Positions 1-7,138 of a stretch of DNA of 64,000 bases are shown here, piece by piece. Below the pieces are notes generated by a model. It made no database searches. It was given only the letters and a program-made list of their open reading frames with translations, and was not told the origin of the DNA. The stretch lies in assembly GCF_018531125.1 (NCBI RefSeq), contig NZ_JAHDSY010000005.1. One strand, 5' to 3'. The stretch's first letter is position 1. Each line of letters begins with the position of its first letter. Origin of the DNA: Canibacter zhuwentaonis. Lineage in GTDB: Bacteria > Actinomycetota > Actinomycetes > Actinomycetales > Microbacteriaceae. The position numbers were made by a program, and so were the translations under genes.

Positions 1-536
1 TGTCACGTATTGGAAAACTTCCTATCACTGTTCCGGGTAGTGTGACCGTTACGCTTAACGGTCAGAGCGTTAGTGTAAAAGGTCCTAAGGGCGAACTGCA
101 GCTAAACGCTCCTGAGCCGATTAAGGTTGCTCTGGAAGACGGGCAAATCCTTGTAACGCGCCCTAACGACGAGCGCGAGTCACGGGCTCTGCACGGTCTT
201 ACCAGGAGTTTGATCGCAAACAACATTGTAGGTGTTACTGAGGGCTTCGCAAAGTCACTTGAGGTTGTTGGCACCGGCTATCGTGTGCAACAAAAAGGCA
301 CCGGTATTGAGCTTGCACTCGGCTTCTCTCACCCTGTTGTTTTTAACTCCCCAGAGGGTGTTACCGTAACGGTTGAGGGTAATAACAAAATTCACGTCAG
401 CGGCATTGATAAGCAGGCTGTTGGCGAGGTAGCTGCAAATATCCGCAAGCTGAAGAAACCAGAGCCTTACAAAGGCAAGGGTATTCGTTACGCTGGCGAA
501 GTTGTACTCCGTAAAGCAGGAAAGGCTGGTAAGTAA
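1..536 (+). CDS. rplF: 50S ribosomal protein L6
   Basis: Large-subunit ribosomal protein L6, which binds 23S rRNA near the GTPase centre. The reading frame is open from base 3 and begins Ser-Arg-Ile-Gly-Lys-Leu-Pro, the usual L6 N terminus, so the window starts inside the start codon (only its last two bases, tg, are present). The protein would be 178 residues, the family's normal length. The C-terminal motif KKPEPYKGKGIRYAGE is the conserved L6 signature. It is followed after three bases by rplR in the usual spc operon order. The tempting internal GTG at 42 would cut off the conserved N terminus and is not the start. Confidence 0.97.
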   Translation, partial: SRIGKLPITVPGSVTVTLNGQSVSVKGPKGELQLNAPEPIKVALEDGQILVTRPNDERESRALHGLTRSLIANNIVGVTEGFAKSLEVVGTGYRVQQKGTGIELALGFSHPVVFNSPEGVTVTVEGNNKIHVSGIDKQAVGEVAANIRKLKKPEPYKGKGIRYAGEVVLRKAGKAGK

Positions 537-539
537 CCC

Positions 540-914
540 ATGGCTGCATCAGTTAAACGCGCTGCGGGTCGCACTGCGGCACGTTTGCGCCGTCACGCCC
601 GACTGCGCAAAAAAGTTGTTGGCACCGCTGAGCGTCCACGTATGTCTGTGACTCGTTCAAACCGTCACGTGTTTGTGCAGGTTATCGACGATGCTAGAGG
701 GCACACTCTCGCATCGGCATCTACAATGGAAGCTGACATTCGCGCGCTTGAGGGAGACAAGTCTGCGCAGGCACGCAAGGTTGGCGAATTAGTGGCTGAG
801 CGCGCAAAGAGCGAAGGTATTACCGCGGTTGTTTTTGATCGTGGCGGAAGCAAATACGTTGGTCGCGTAGCTGCTGTTGCCGATGGCGCTCGTGAGGCAG
901 GGCTGAGCCTGTGA
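540..914 (+). CDS. rplR: 50S ribosomal protein L18
   Basis: Ribosomal protein L18, which with L5 and L25 binds 5S rRNA. The product is 124 residues, close to the usual 115-125. The basic N terminus (RTAARLRRHARLRKKV) and the RPRMSVTRSNRHVFVQVIDD segment are typical, as is the C-terminal FDRGGSKYVGRVAAVADGAREAGL. ATG at 540 lies three bases after the rplF stop. The gene sits between rplF and rpsE as in almost all bacteria. Its stop overlaps an in-frame GTG at 911, but the real rpsE start is probably 27 bases further on. Confidence 0.97.
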   Translation: MAASVKRAAGRTAARLRRHARLRKKVVGTAERPRMSVTRSNRHVFVQVIDDARGHTLASASTMEADIRALEGDKSAQARKVGELVAERAKSEGITAVVFDRGGSKYVGRVAAVADGAREAGLSL

Positions 915-937
915 GTAAAGAAACAAAGGAGCAGCAA

Positions 938-1630
938 GTGTCAGCAGAAGAGTCAAAAACATCTGAAAACAGCGCGCGACAGGACGATCACCGGAGCGAA
1001 CCTCGCGAGGCTCGTCACGGCAGCCGTGAGCGCGGGCAGCGCAATCAGCGCGGTGGGCGTGACGGTCGCGGCGCGGATCGTGCGGACAGCCAGTTTGTAG
1101 AGCGCGTTGTAACCATCAACCGCGTTTCTAAAGTTGTTAAGGGCGGGCGTCGTTTCAGCTTTACAGCTCTGGTTGTTGTTGGTGACGAGAACGGCACCGT
1201 GGGTGTTGGTTACGGCAAGGCTAAAGAGGTACCTTTGGCAATCGCTAAGGGCGTTGAAGAGGCTAAAAAGAACTTCTTCCGCGTGCCACGTGTTGCAAAG
1301 AGTATCCCGCACCCCGTACAGGGTGAAGCCGCAGCGGGTGTAGTGCTACTGCGTCCTGCTAGCGCCGGCACCGGCGTTATCGCCGGTGGTCCTGTGCGTG
1401 CCGTGCTTGAATGCGCTGGCATCCACGATGTGCTGAGCAAATCACTCGGATCATCTAATACTATTAACATTGTGCACGCAACAGTTGCTGCGCTGCGCCA
1501 GCTTGAAGAGCCTCGCTCTGTCGCTGCGCGTCGCGGACTGGACTACGACAAGGTTGTGCCCGCTCGTATTTTGCGTGCTGAGGCAGAGGCTGCTGCCGCA
1601 GCTGCTGCCGCTAAGAAAGTTGGTGCGTAG
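938..1630 (+). CDS. rpsE: 30S ribosomal protein S5
   Basis: Ribosomal protein S5, a small-subunit protein important for decoding accuracy. The core is clear: QFVERVVTINRVSKVVKGGR followed by the double-stranded-RNA-binding fold, and the second domain with the HATVAALRQLEEP stretch. I place the start at GTG 938 because a perfect AAGGAG lies at 926-931, six bases upstream. The longer frame opens at GTG 911 but would bury that Shine-Dalgarno inside the gene. The result is 230 residues. It is longer than many S5 proteins because of a roughly 50-residue hydrophilic Arg/Gly/Asp-rich N-terminal extension, common in actinobacteria, and an Ala-rich tail. Confidence 0.95.
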   Translation: MSAEESKTSENSARQDDHRSEPREARHGSRERGQRNQRGGRDGRGADRADSQFVERVVTINRVSKVVKGGRRFSFTALVVVGDENGTVGVGYGKAKEVPLAIAKGVEEAKKNFFRVPRVAKSIPHPVQGEAAAGVVLLRPASAGTGVIAGGPVRAVLECAGIHDVLSKSLGSSNTINIVHATVAALRQLEEPRSVAARRGLDYDKVVPARILRAEAEAAAAAAAAKKVGA

Positions 1631-1632
1631 TT

Positions 1633-1821
1633 ATGGCTAAGGCTCTTAAAATTACTCAGCTGAAATCAAAAATCAGCGAGAAGCAAAATCATCGTGACAC
1701 ACTGCGTAGCCTGGGGCTGCGTAAAATTGGACAGTCCGTTGTGCGTGAAGATAATTCACAAAACCGCGGATACATCAATGCAGTGCGTCACCTGGTAAAG
1801 GTTGAGGAGGTTGATGCATAA
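1633..1821 (+). CDS. rpmD: 50S ribosomal protein L30
   Basis: Ribosomal protein L30, a small two-helix, three-strand protein of the large subunit. The product is 62 residues, normal for the family. The conserved core reads LKITQLKSKISEKQNHRDTL followed by SLGLRKIGQSVVRED and GYINAVRHLVKVEE. ATG 1633 follows the rpsE stop by two bases, and the stop codon shares one base with the rplO start (TAATG), so the genes are translationally coupled. Confidence 0.96.
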   Translation: MAKALKITQLKSKISEKQNHRDTLRSLGLRKIGQSVVREDNSQNRGYINAVRHLVKVEEVDA

Positions 1822-2276
1822 TGAGCGAGACCAAAGAAACACAGATTCTTAAGGCTCACCACCTGCGTCCAGCTCCCGGAGCTAAAAAAGCCAAAACTCG
1901 CGTGGGTCGTGGTGAAGGCTCTAAGGGTAAAACCGCTGGTCGCGGCACCAAAGGATCAAAAGCTCGTAATCAGATCCGTGCAGGATTTGAGGGTGGTCAG
2001 ATGCCATTACATATGCGCACACCAAAACTGCGCGGCTTTAAAAATCCATTCCGTACCGAGTATCAGGTTGTTAATGTTGGTAAGCTCGCTGAGCTTTACC
2101 CACAGGGCGGCGAGGTTACTGTGGCGGATCTGGTTGCTAAGGGTGCTGTGCGCAAGAAGCAGCCGGTTAAGGTGCTTGGCAATGGCGACGTTAGCGTGAA
2201 GCTAATTGTTAGCGTTGATAAGGTATCAGGTTCTGCCGCAGAAAAAATTGCTGCGGCTGGCGGCGAGATTAAATAA
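1821..2276 (+). CDS. rplO: 50S ribosomal protein L15
   Basis: Ribosomal protein L15, a late-assembling 23S rRNA-binding protein. The N-terminal basic glycine-rich stretch GRGEGSKGKTAGRGTKGSKA and the GFEGGQMPLHMRTPKLRGFKN segment are diagnostic. At 151 residues it matches the family. The start overlaps the rpmD stop by one base. In most bacteria secY follows directly. Here a strong terminator comes eight bases after the stop and the next gene is a minus-strand exporter, so the spc operon ends at this gene. Confidence 0.96.
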   Translation: MSETKETQILKAHHLRPAPGAKKAKTRVGRGEGSKGKTAGRGTKGSKARNQIRAGFEGGQMPLHMRTPKLRGFKNPFRTEYQVVNVGKLAELYPQGGEVTVADLVAKGAVRKKQPVKVLGNGDVSVKLIVSVDKVSGSAAEKIAAAGGEIK

Positions 2277-2284
2277 GCTTCGAT

Positions 2285-2340
2285 ACCATAAAAACAAGCA
2301 CGGCGAGCGGAAAACCCCGCTCGCCGTGCTTGTTTATGGT
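2285..2340 (+). terminator. Strong hairpin terminator of the ribosomal operon
   Basis: A near-perfect inverted repeat. ACCATAAA, one extra A, and ACAAGCACGGCGAGCGG on the left arm pair with CCGCTCGCCGTGCTTGT and TTATGGT on the right arm across a 6-base loop. The stem is about 24 pairs and begins eight bases after the rplO stop. The A/T-rich outer stem gives a U-rich exit in both directions, so it may also stop transcription of the convergent minus-strand gene that ends at 2520. The 2341-2519 stretch behind it is G/T-rich and I see no gene in it. Confidence 0.85.
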
Positions 2341-2519
2341 TTGCATTGCCTTTTACGGCTGCTCTGTTCTAGTGTTGTTCGGGTGGCGGCGCGGCTGGTA
2401 GCGAGTGGCTGCGACCGCGCGGATGCTGGAGGTTGTGCGGTTGCGGTTGTGTGATTGCTGGTAACGGTCTGCGGCGGTGCGCGGTTAATTCCGCCAACCT
2501 ATAGTTTAGAGCACCCGAT

Positions 2520-3548
2520 TTAAGGCAGCGAATCTTTATCGATATCCGCTTTCACAATTGGGATGCTGCCGGTTGAAGCGAACATGATCTGATCCTGCTC
2601 GCGCCGTTTTTCAGCGCGCGAGAGGCGACGCCTGCCTCGAATTTTCTTGCTGCGCACCTTTTTGCGCAGGTTTGAAACGCTGCCCGCAACAACAATGCTA
2701 ACCGCAATCCAAATGGCCAGATACGCTGGCATTTCACTGTACGCTATTGTTTCGCCGAGCAGTATCGCCGCGCCGAGCAGCAACAGCGGCTCCACGTATG
2801 AGAGCAGCCCAAACAGCGACAGCGGCATGAGCAGCGAAGACAGCACCCAGATTGTGAAAACAACCGTGGCGAATGCGCTGATTAGAAAAGCGTAGAGAAA
2901 AGCGATTGGTTTGGTTTCCAGAGCAACAGAGTTTGGCAGAGTGATTGCAAAAACAACTATTGTGGGCACGAGAATGCAGGCAAACTCCCAAAACATCCCA
3001 GACAGGGTTGCAAAGCCCATGATCCGCCGCAGCGCAAAATACAGCGGATACCCGAGCGAGATCCAAAGCGCCTCCCACGAGAAGCCGCCAAACCTGACGA
3101 TCTCATAAACCACCCCAGCGGCGGCGAAGATAACAGCGAGCCAGTGCCACCAGAGCAGTTTATCTTTGAAAACAAACCGACCAACCAGCAGCAGTGTTAT
3201 TGGCAGCATGAAATACCCAAGCGAAACCTGGATGCCGCGCCCAGAGAGTGGCCCGTAAGCGAAAATCCACAGTTGCGAGGCGAGCATCAACCCGCAGAAT
3301 AGCAGGCTTATAAACCTGATTTTGCGATTCCAAATATAGCGCCAGGTTTTTAATAGCACCGGTGCTTGTTTGGTGAAAATAAACACGAGCAGCATTGCCG
3401 GTGTGGCGAGCATAATGCGAATGGCAGCGACTTCTAGCGCCGAAAGCGGCAGCGTGTAGGGTGTTATAAAAAACAGTACGCTAAAGCCAACCGAGCTTGC
3501 TAGCAGAAGCGCGGTTCCTTTACCAACGGAGGTCTGATGTTGATGCAT
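2520..3548 (-). CDS. RarD/EamA-family membrane transporter
   Basis: A multi-pass inner-membrane protein of the drug/metabolite transporter superfamily, RarD-like branch. About ten hydrophobic segments are visible across 342 residues, including SVGFSVLFFITPYTLPLSAL, the GRGIQVSLGYFMLPIT stretch and SSLLMPLSLFGLLSYVEPLL, which resemble RarD. The last 55 residues form a basic Lys/Arg tail. The open frame extends back to 3623 but would overlap the upstream acetyltransferase by 68 bases. ATG at 3548, seven bases after that gene's stop, is the better start. The substrate is unknown; chloramphenicol resistance is only a family label. Confidence 0.8.
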   Translation of the reverse strand: MHQHQTSVGKGTALLLASSVGFSVLFFITPYTLPLSALEVAAIRIMLATPAMLLVFIFTKQAPVLLKTWRYIWNRKIRFISLLFCGLMLASQLWIFAYGPLSGRGIQVSLGYFMLPITLLLVGRFVFKDKLLWWHWLAVIFAAAGVVYEIVRFGGFSWEALWISLGYPLYFALRRIMGFATLSGMFWEFACILVPTIVVFAITLPNSVALETKPIAFLYAFLISAFATVVFTIWVLSSLLMPLSLFGLLSYVEPLLLLGAAILLGETIAYSEMPAYLAIWIAVSIVVAGSVSNLRKKVRSKKIRGRRRLSRAEKRREQDQIMFASTGSIPIVKADIDKDSLP

Positions 3549-3555
3549 TCTGTGT

Positions 3556-4011
3556 TCAGCCTGGGATGTCGTAAGCCCCGATAACTTCGCCGTATTCCGT
3601 TTCTCCCACGGGCTTAAAACCAACGTTCAGGAAGAACTTTTCAGGGCTTGACTCGCCACGCTCCCACAGCACGGTGACGCGATCAATACCGCGCCGCTGC
3701 GCCTCTGCCATGAGTTCTTTCACGATGTAGCTGCCGATGCCGAGACCCTGCGCATCCGCCGCCACGTTGATACGCCAGAGAGCCGCGCGAAACTCCTCGC
3801 GGGTGGCTTCCGGATCGAAATTAGCGTGAATAAACCCAACCACCTTGTTATCGCGCAAAACAACTCGCTGCCAAGACGTTTTGGGCTGTAAAACAGCCGC
3901 AGCGTACGAAGTGGGGGCAATAAACTGCTCCTGCCCGGGTTTTAGGCTCAGCGAGTTAACCTCAACGATTGTTGCGGCGGATAGTTCTGCTAGGCGGAGA
4001 TAATCTGTCAT
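3556..4011 (-). CDS. GNAT-family N-acetyltransferase
   Basis: A 151-residue single-domain GNAT acetyltransferase, predicted to transfer an acetyl group from acetyl-CoA to an amine. The acetyl-CoA pyrophosphate-binding motif A is visible as DAQGLGIGSYIVKELMAEA, with the Q-x-x-G-x-G pattern. The late VTVLWERGESSPEKFFLNVGFKPVGE segment fits motif B, the FFLNVGF strand being typical. The substrate cannot be inferred. It lies just upstream of the exporter on the same strand, probably one transcript. Confidence 0.8.
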   Translation of the reverse strand: MTDYLRLAELSAATIVEVNSLSLKPGQEQFIAPTSYAAAVLQPKTSWQRVVLRDNKVVGFIHANFDPEATREEFRAALWRINVAADAQGLGIGSYIVKELMAEAQRRGIDRVTVLWERGESSPEKFFLNVGFKPVGETEYGEVIGAYDIPG

Positions 4012-4051
4012 ACAGAGCAGACTACTATAAAGATCGCGCGATGCGCAAAGT

Positions 4052-4420
4052 CTAGTGTGGCAGGCGGTATGTTGTGGCGACCCAGGAGTCGAAATACGCG
4101 ATAACGGCCACGGTCACAAATAGCGGCGCAATAATAACCCAACTCACGCCCGTGAGCGCGGCGGCAGCGAATCCGCCAGCATAGAACACCAGCGCGACTG
4201 CGGCGCGTGCGAACCTATCTGCGCGAAGCACGGGGCGAGCGGATAGGAACAGCGCCCACACTAGAGCAACTCCGAGACTGGCGCTGATCGCTATTAGCAC
4301 GCCGGGCAAGGGGAGCGAGAAATTTGTGAGCGCCCAGGCGACGATTGCGGCGAGCGTGAGCACGTCGAACAGGCTGCGCACGAGGGCGAGAATAACTATT
4401 GCACGATTTTTCTTCTGCAT
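4052..4420 (-). CDS. YrdB-like (DUF2568) small membrane protein
   Basis: A 122-residue protein with four hydrophobic segments, roughly residues 8-30, 36-60, 73-92 and 95-113. The pattern and the ALVWALFLSARPVLRADRFARAAV loop resemble the YrdB/DUF2568 family of actinobacterial and firmicute membrane proteins, whose function is unknown. It precedes the acetyltransferase on the same strand by 40 bases and is probably the first gene of that minus-strand transcript. Confidence 0.65.
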   Translation of the reverse strand: MQKKNRAIVILALVRSLFDVLTLAAIVAWALTNFSLPLPGVLIAISASLGVALVWALFLSARPVLRADRFARAAVALVFYAGGFAAAALTGVSWVIIAPLFVTVAVIAYFDSWVATTYRLPH

Positions 4421-4810
4421 TATTGATATTTTAGACTATTTGCCTCGGTCGTGGGTGGGGGGCACTACCGGGGAAGGCGCGACTTACTGCATCCGTTCCC
4501 AATTGCTGCAGTTGCTGCGCGGTCGCGTTGTGATTTACGCACACTACCTTCTGCTTGATATAGGATTCCTCGTCGAGATCGTTGATCGCAAAGTGCGCGG
4601 TTGTGTCAACTAGTTTAACTCTGCGTGGTGTGTCTGACAAGTGCCTCACTAGCGGCGTTTACGATGCCCGGTTTGTCGTTGTATTTCAGTGTGAGCACTT
4701 ATGTTTTGTTATGGATACAGATTTTAGTTGAGTTTCTACGTAATTTAAGCCGAAATGCTTGCTGGCAGTTTTCTAAGTTTTTACGACCTAGGTATCTACT
4801 AAACTGGATT
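4421..4810. other. Intergenic region upstream of the glyA riboswitch
   Basis: About 390 bases between the divergent DUF2568 gene and the ZTP riboswitch. The short frames in it have no family features and no ribosome-binding sites, so I see no gene. The part from about 4660 on is noticeably A/T-richer than the surroundings and probably carries the glyA promoter. I could not fix a convincing -35/-10 pair. Confidence 0.5.
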
Positions 4811-4884
4811 TGTCGCAACTGGCGTCAAGATGGGTGACCATCGGGGAGCGACACACCTTGTAAGGCCGCTCGCCCGGGTCATGC
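4811..4884 (+). promoter_or_regulatory. ZTP (pfl) riboswitch controlling glyA-folD
   Basis: The leader contains the ZTP riboswitch core in order. ACTGGCG at 4818-4824 is followed by a GATGG...CCATC stem, then the conserved CGGGGAGC, then a stem in which GAGCG pairs with CGCTC, and finally CGCCCGGGTCA. GGCG at 4821-4824 can pair with CGCC near 4871, forming the class's pseudoknot. ZTP riboswitches respond to the purine intermediate ZMP/ZTP, which builds up when 10-formyl-THF is short, and switch on folate genes such as glyA and folD. A CCTC at 4887-4890 could pair with the glyA GGAGG at 4920-4924, suggesting translational control. Confidence 0.85.
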
Positions 4885-4929
4885 AACCTCGTGTTGTAAG
4901 TTAAACAATCCATTAAAACGGAGGACAGA

Positions 4930-6210
4930 ATGCTGCAAGAATCGTTTTTTAACCAGCCACTGGCACAGGTGGATTCTGAGATCGCGCGCGTTTTAGATGC
5001 TGAGCTTGATCGACAGCGCAACACTCTTGAGATGATTGCGAGCGAAAACTTTGTGCCACTTGCGGTTTTAGAAGCTGCCGGTAGTGTGCTCACAAACAAG
5101 TACGCTGAGGGTTATCCCGGGCGCCGCTACTATGGCGGATGTGAGGCCGTCGATGTTGCAGAAGAGCTCGCCAGAGAGCGGGCTAAAGAGTTGTTTGGCG
5201 CAAAATACGCAAACGTGCAACCGCACTCGGGCGCGAGCGCAAACGCTGCGGTGTTAAGTGCTCTAGCGGAGCCAGGAAATACGATTTTGGGGCTTGATCT
5301 CGCGCACGGCGGGCATTTAACGCACGGCATGAAACTTAATTTTTCAGGCAAGCTATACCGGGCTATTGCTTACGGAGTAGACCCTGAAACAATGCTGATT
5401 GATATGCAAAAAGTCCGTGAAATAGCGCTGCAGGAGCGCCCGCGGGTGATTATTGCCGGGTGGTCGGCGTATCCGCGCACCCTTGACTTTGCAGAGTTTA
5501 GGCGCATTGCCGACGAGGTTGGTGCGTATTTGTGGGTTGATATGGCGCATTTTGCGGGACTTGTTGCCGCCGGGTTGTATCCGTCACCGGTGCCGCACGC
5601 GCACGTTGTCAGCTCAACCGTGCATAAAACTATTGGCGGTCCGCGATCAGGATTTATTCTTACCAACGATTTAGAAATGCACAAGAAAATAAACAGTAAC
5701 GTGTTCCCGGGGCAGCAGGGCGGCCCGCTGATGCACATTATCGCCGGTAAAGCGGTTGCTTTTAAGCTCGCCGCAACCGCAGAGTTTAAAGATCGTCAGG
5801 AGCGTACCCTGCGCGGTGCAAAACTGCTCGCCGAGGAGCTTGTGAGCGGGGAGTCTCAAAAAGCCGGGGTTGATGTGCTGACGGGTGGCACTGATGTGCA
5901 CCTGGTGCTTGCGGATCTGCGCAAATCTGAGCTGGACGGTTTAACAGCGGAGGCTGCTTTGCACGAGGCGGGGGTTACAGTAAACCGTAATTCTGTGCCG
6001 TTTGATCCGCGTCCGCCAATGATTTCTAGCGGTGTGCGGATTGGCACCGCAGCCCTTGCGACCAGGGGCTTTGGTGATGCCGAGTTTGCCGAGGTTGCAA
6101 AGATTGTGGCGGCGGTTTTGCAGGGGCATGATCCTGCCGGTTTGAAGCCGCAGGTTGCTGAACTGACAGCCAGATTTCCGCTTTACACAACGATTCAGAA
6201 GCAGCTTTAG
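4930..6210 (+). CDS. glyA: Serine hydroxymethyltransferase
   Basis: PLP-dependent enzyme that converts serine and tetrahydrofolate to glycine and 5,10-methylene-THF, the cell's main one-carbon source; cytoplasmic. At 426 residues it has the normal length. Visible signatures are LEMIASENFVP near the N terminus, TNKYAEGYPGRRYYGGCE, the PHSGASAN loop, and the PLP-lysine motif VSSTVHKTIGGPRSG (usually STTHKTLRGPRGG; here Val and Ile variants with the lysine kept). ATG 4930 has GGAGG five bases upstream. It is first in a unit behind the ZTP riboswitch, followed by folD. Confidence 0.97.
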   Translation: MLQESFFNQPLAQVDSEIARVLDAELDRQRNTLEMIASENFVPLAVLEAAGSVLTNKYAEGYPGRRYYGGCEAVDVAEELARERAKELFGAKYANVQPHSGASANAAVLSALAEPGNTILGLDLAHGGHLTHGMKLNFSGKLYRAIAYGVDPETMLIDMQKVREIALQERPRVIIAGWSAYPRTLDFAEFRRIADEVGAYLWVDMAHFAGLVAAGLYPSPVPHAHVVSSTVHKTIGGPRSGFILTNDLEMHKKINSNVFPGQQGGPLMHIIAGKAVAFKLAATAEFKDRQERTLRGAKLLAEELVSGESQKAGVDVLTGGTDVHLVLADLRKSELDGLTAEAALHEAGVTVNRNSVPFDPRPPMISSGVRIGTAALATRGFGDAEFAEVAKIVAAVLQGHDPAGLKPQVAELTARFPLYTTIQKQL

Positions 6211-6220
6211 GGGGGGGGGG
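6210..6220 (+). repeat. Run of 11 G at the glyA-folD junction
   Basis: The last base of the glyA stop codon (TAG) begins an uninterrupted run of 11 Gs that ends three bases before the folD TTG start. It is the only purine-rich element available as a folD ribosome-binding site. Runs this long are prone to slippage, so its length may vary between cells and tune folD translation. The run does not lie inside either reading frame except for the final G of the stop codon. Confidence 0.9.
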
Positions 6221-6223
6221 ATT

Positions 6224-7138
6224 TTGAGCGCGGTTATACTCGATGGCAAAACCTGTGCGGCGCGGTTAAAAACAGAGCTGGCGCAGCGCGTAACAGTGCT
6301 TAAAGAGCGCGGTGTTGTGTGCGGTTTGGCAACGGTTTTGGTGGGTGATGATCCCGCGTCAAAATGGTATGTTAGCGGCAAGCACAGCGACTGCGCAGAG
6401 GTTGGAATCGCGTCGATTAAGCGTGAGTTGCCTGGTGATGTATCACAGAACGAGCTTGAAGCGGTTTTGCGGGAGCTAAACGAAAACCCCGACTGCACCG
6501 GCTATATTGTGCAGTTGCCCCTGCCGAAACATCTTGACATTTCCTGCGTGCTGGAGCTGATTGACCCGGCAAAAGATGCGGACGGGCTGCACCCGACCAA
6601 CCTTGGCAGGCTGCTTTTGAATGTAAATGAGGCAATTAACACCCCGCTGCCATGCACTCCGCGCGCTGTTATTGAGCTGGGCGAGAGGTGCGGTATCGAC
6701 TTTAACGGCAAACACGTTGTTGTTGTGGGGCGCGGGGCGACAGTGGGCAGGCCCATTGCGCCGCTGCTAACCAGGCGTGAAATTAACGCGACTGTGACGT
6801 TAACGCACACGGGCACTAAAAATCTCGATGAGCTGCTTTTGCAAGCGGATGTGATTGTTGCGGCATCCGGTGTTGCCAGGATGGTCGGACCCGCGAGCGT
6901 GAAGCCGGGCGCGGTCGTGTTTGACGTGGGGGTTTCAAGGCGCGTTGATCCGGTAACCGGTAAATCGAATGTTGTTGGCGATGTAGACCCTGCTGTTGCA
7001 GAGGTCGCCGGTGCGATGTCACCAAACCCGGGCGGAGTGGGACCTATGACGCGGGCTTTGCTGCTTAAAAACGTTGTTGAAATGGCTGAGCGCGCCGCCA
7101 AATCTGGGCTTAGAAAGGATGATAGTTATGACTGCTAA
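6224..7138 (+). CDS. folD: Bifunctional methylene-THF dehydrogenase/methenyl-THF cyclohydrolase
   Basis: FolD oxidises 5,10-methylene-THF to 5,10-methenyl-THF with NADP and hydrolyses it to 10-formyl-THF, directly after GlyA in the pathway. The N terminus SAVILDGKTCAARLKTEL, the catalytic-lysine region (WYVSGKHSDCAEVGI), KDADGLHPTNLGRL, the Rossmann segment VVVVGRGATVGRPIAPLL and the signature PNPGGVGPMTRALL are all present. Length is 304 residues, about 20 longer than usual at the C terminus. The start is TTG at 6224, directly after the run of Gs. Its 3-prime end overlaps the next gene by 11 bases. Confidence 0.95.
   Translation: MSAVILDGKTCAARLKTELAQRVTVLKERGVVCGLATVLVGDDPASKWYVSGKHSDCAEVGIASIKRELPGDVSQNELEAVLRELNENPDCTGYIVQLPLPKHLDISCVLELIDPAKDADGLHPTNLGRLLLNVNEAINTPLPCTPRAVIELGERCGIDFNGKHVVVVGRGATVGRPIAPLLTRREINATVTLTHTGTKNLDELLLQADVIVAASGVARMVGPASVKPGAVVFDVGVSRRVDPVTGKSNVVGDVDPAVAEVAGAMSPNPGGVGPMTRALLLKNVVEMAERAAKSGLRKDDSYDC

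Noticed and set aside
911..937. GTG at 911 as the rpsE start
   Set aside because: A perfect AAGGAG lies downstream at 926-931, correctly spaced for GTG 938.
2206..2454. Open frame running through the end of rplO and the terminator
   Set aside because: It starts inside rplO, crosses a perfect terminator hairpin and has no family features.
4788..5099. Minus-strand frame opposite the ZTP riboswitch and the start of glyA
   Set aside because: Low-complexity Ser-rich shadow of the glyA coding strand, with no ribosome-binding site.
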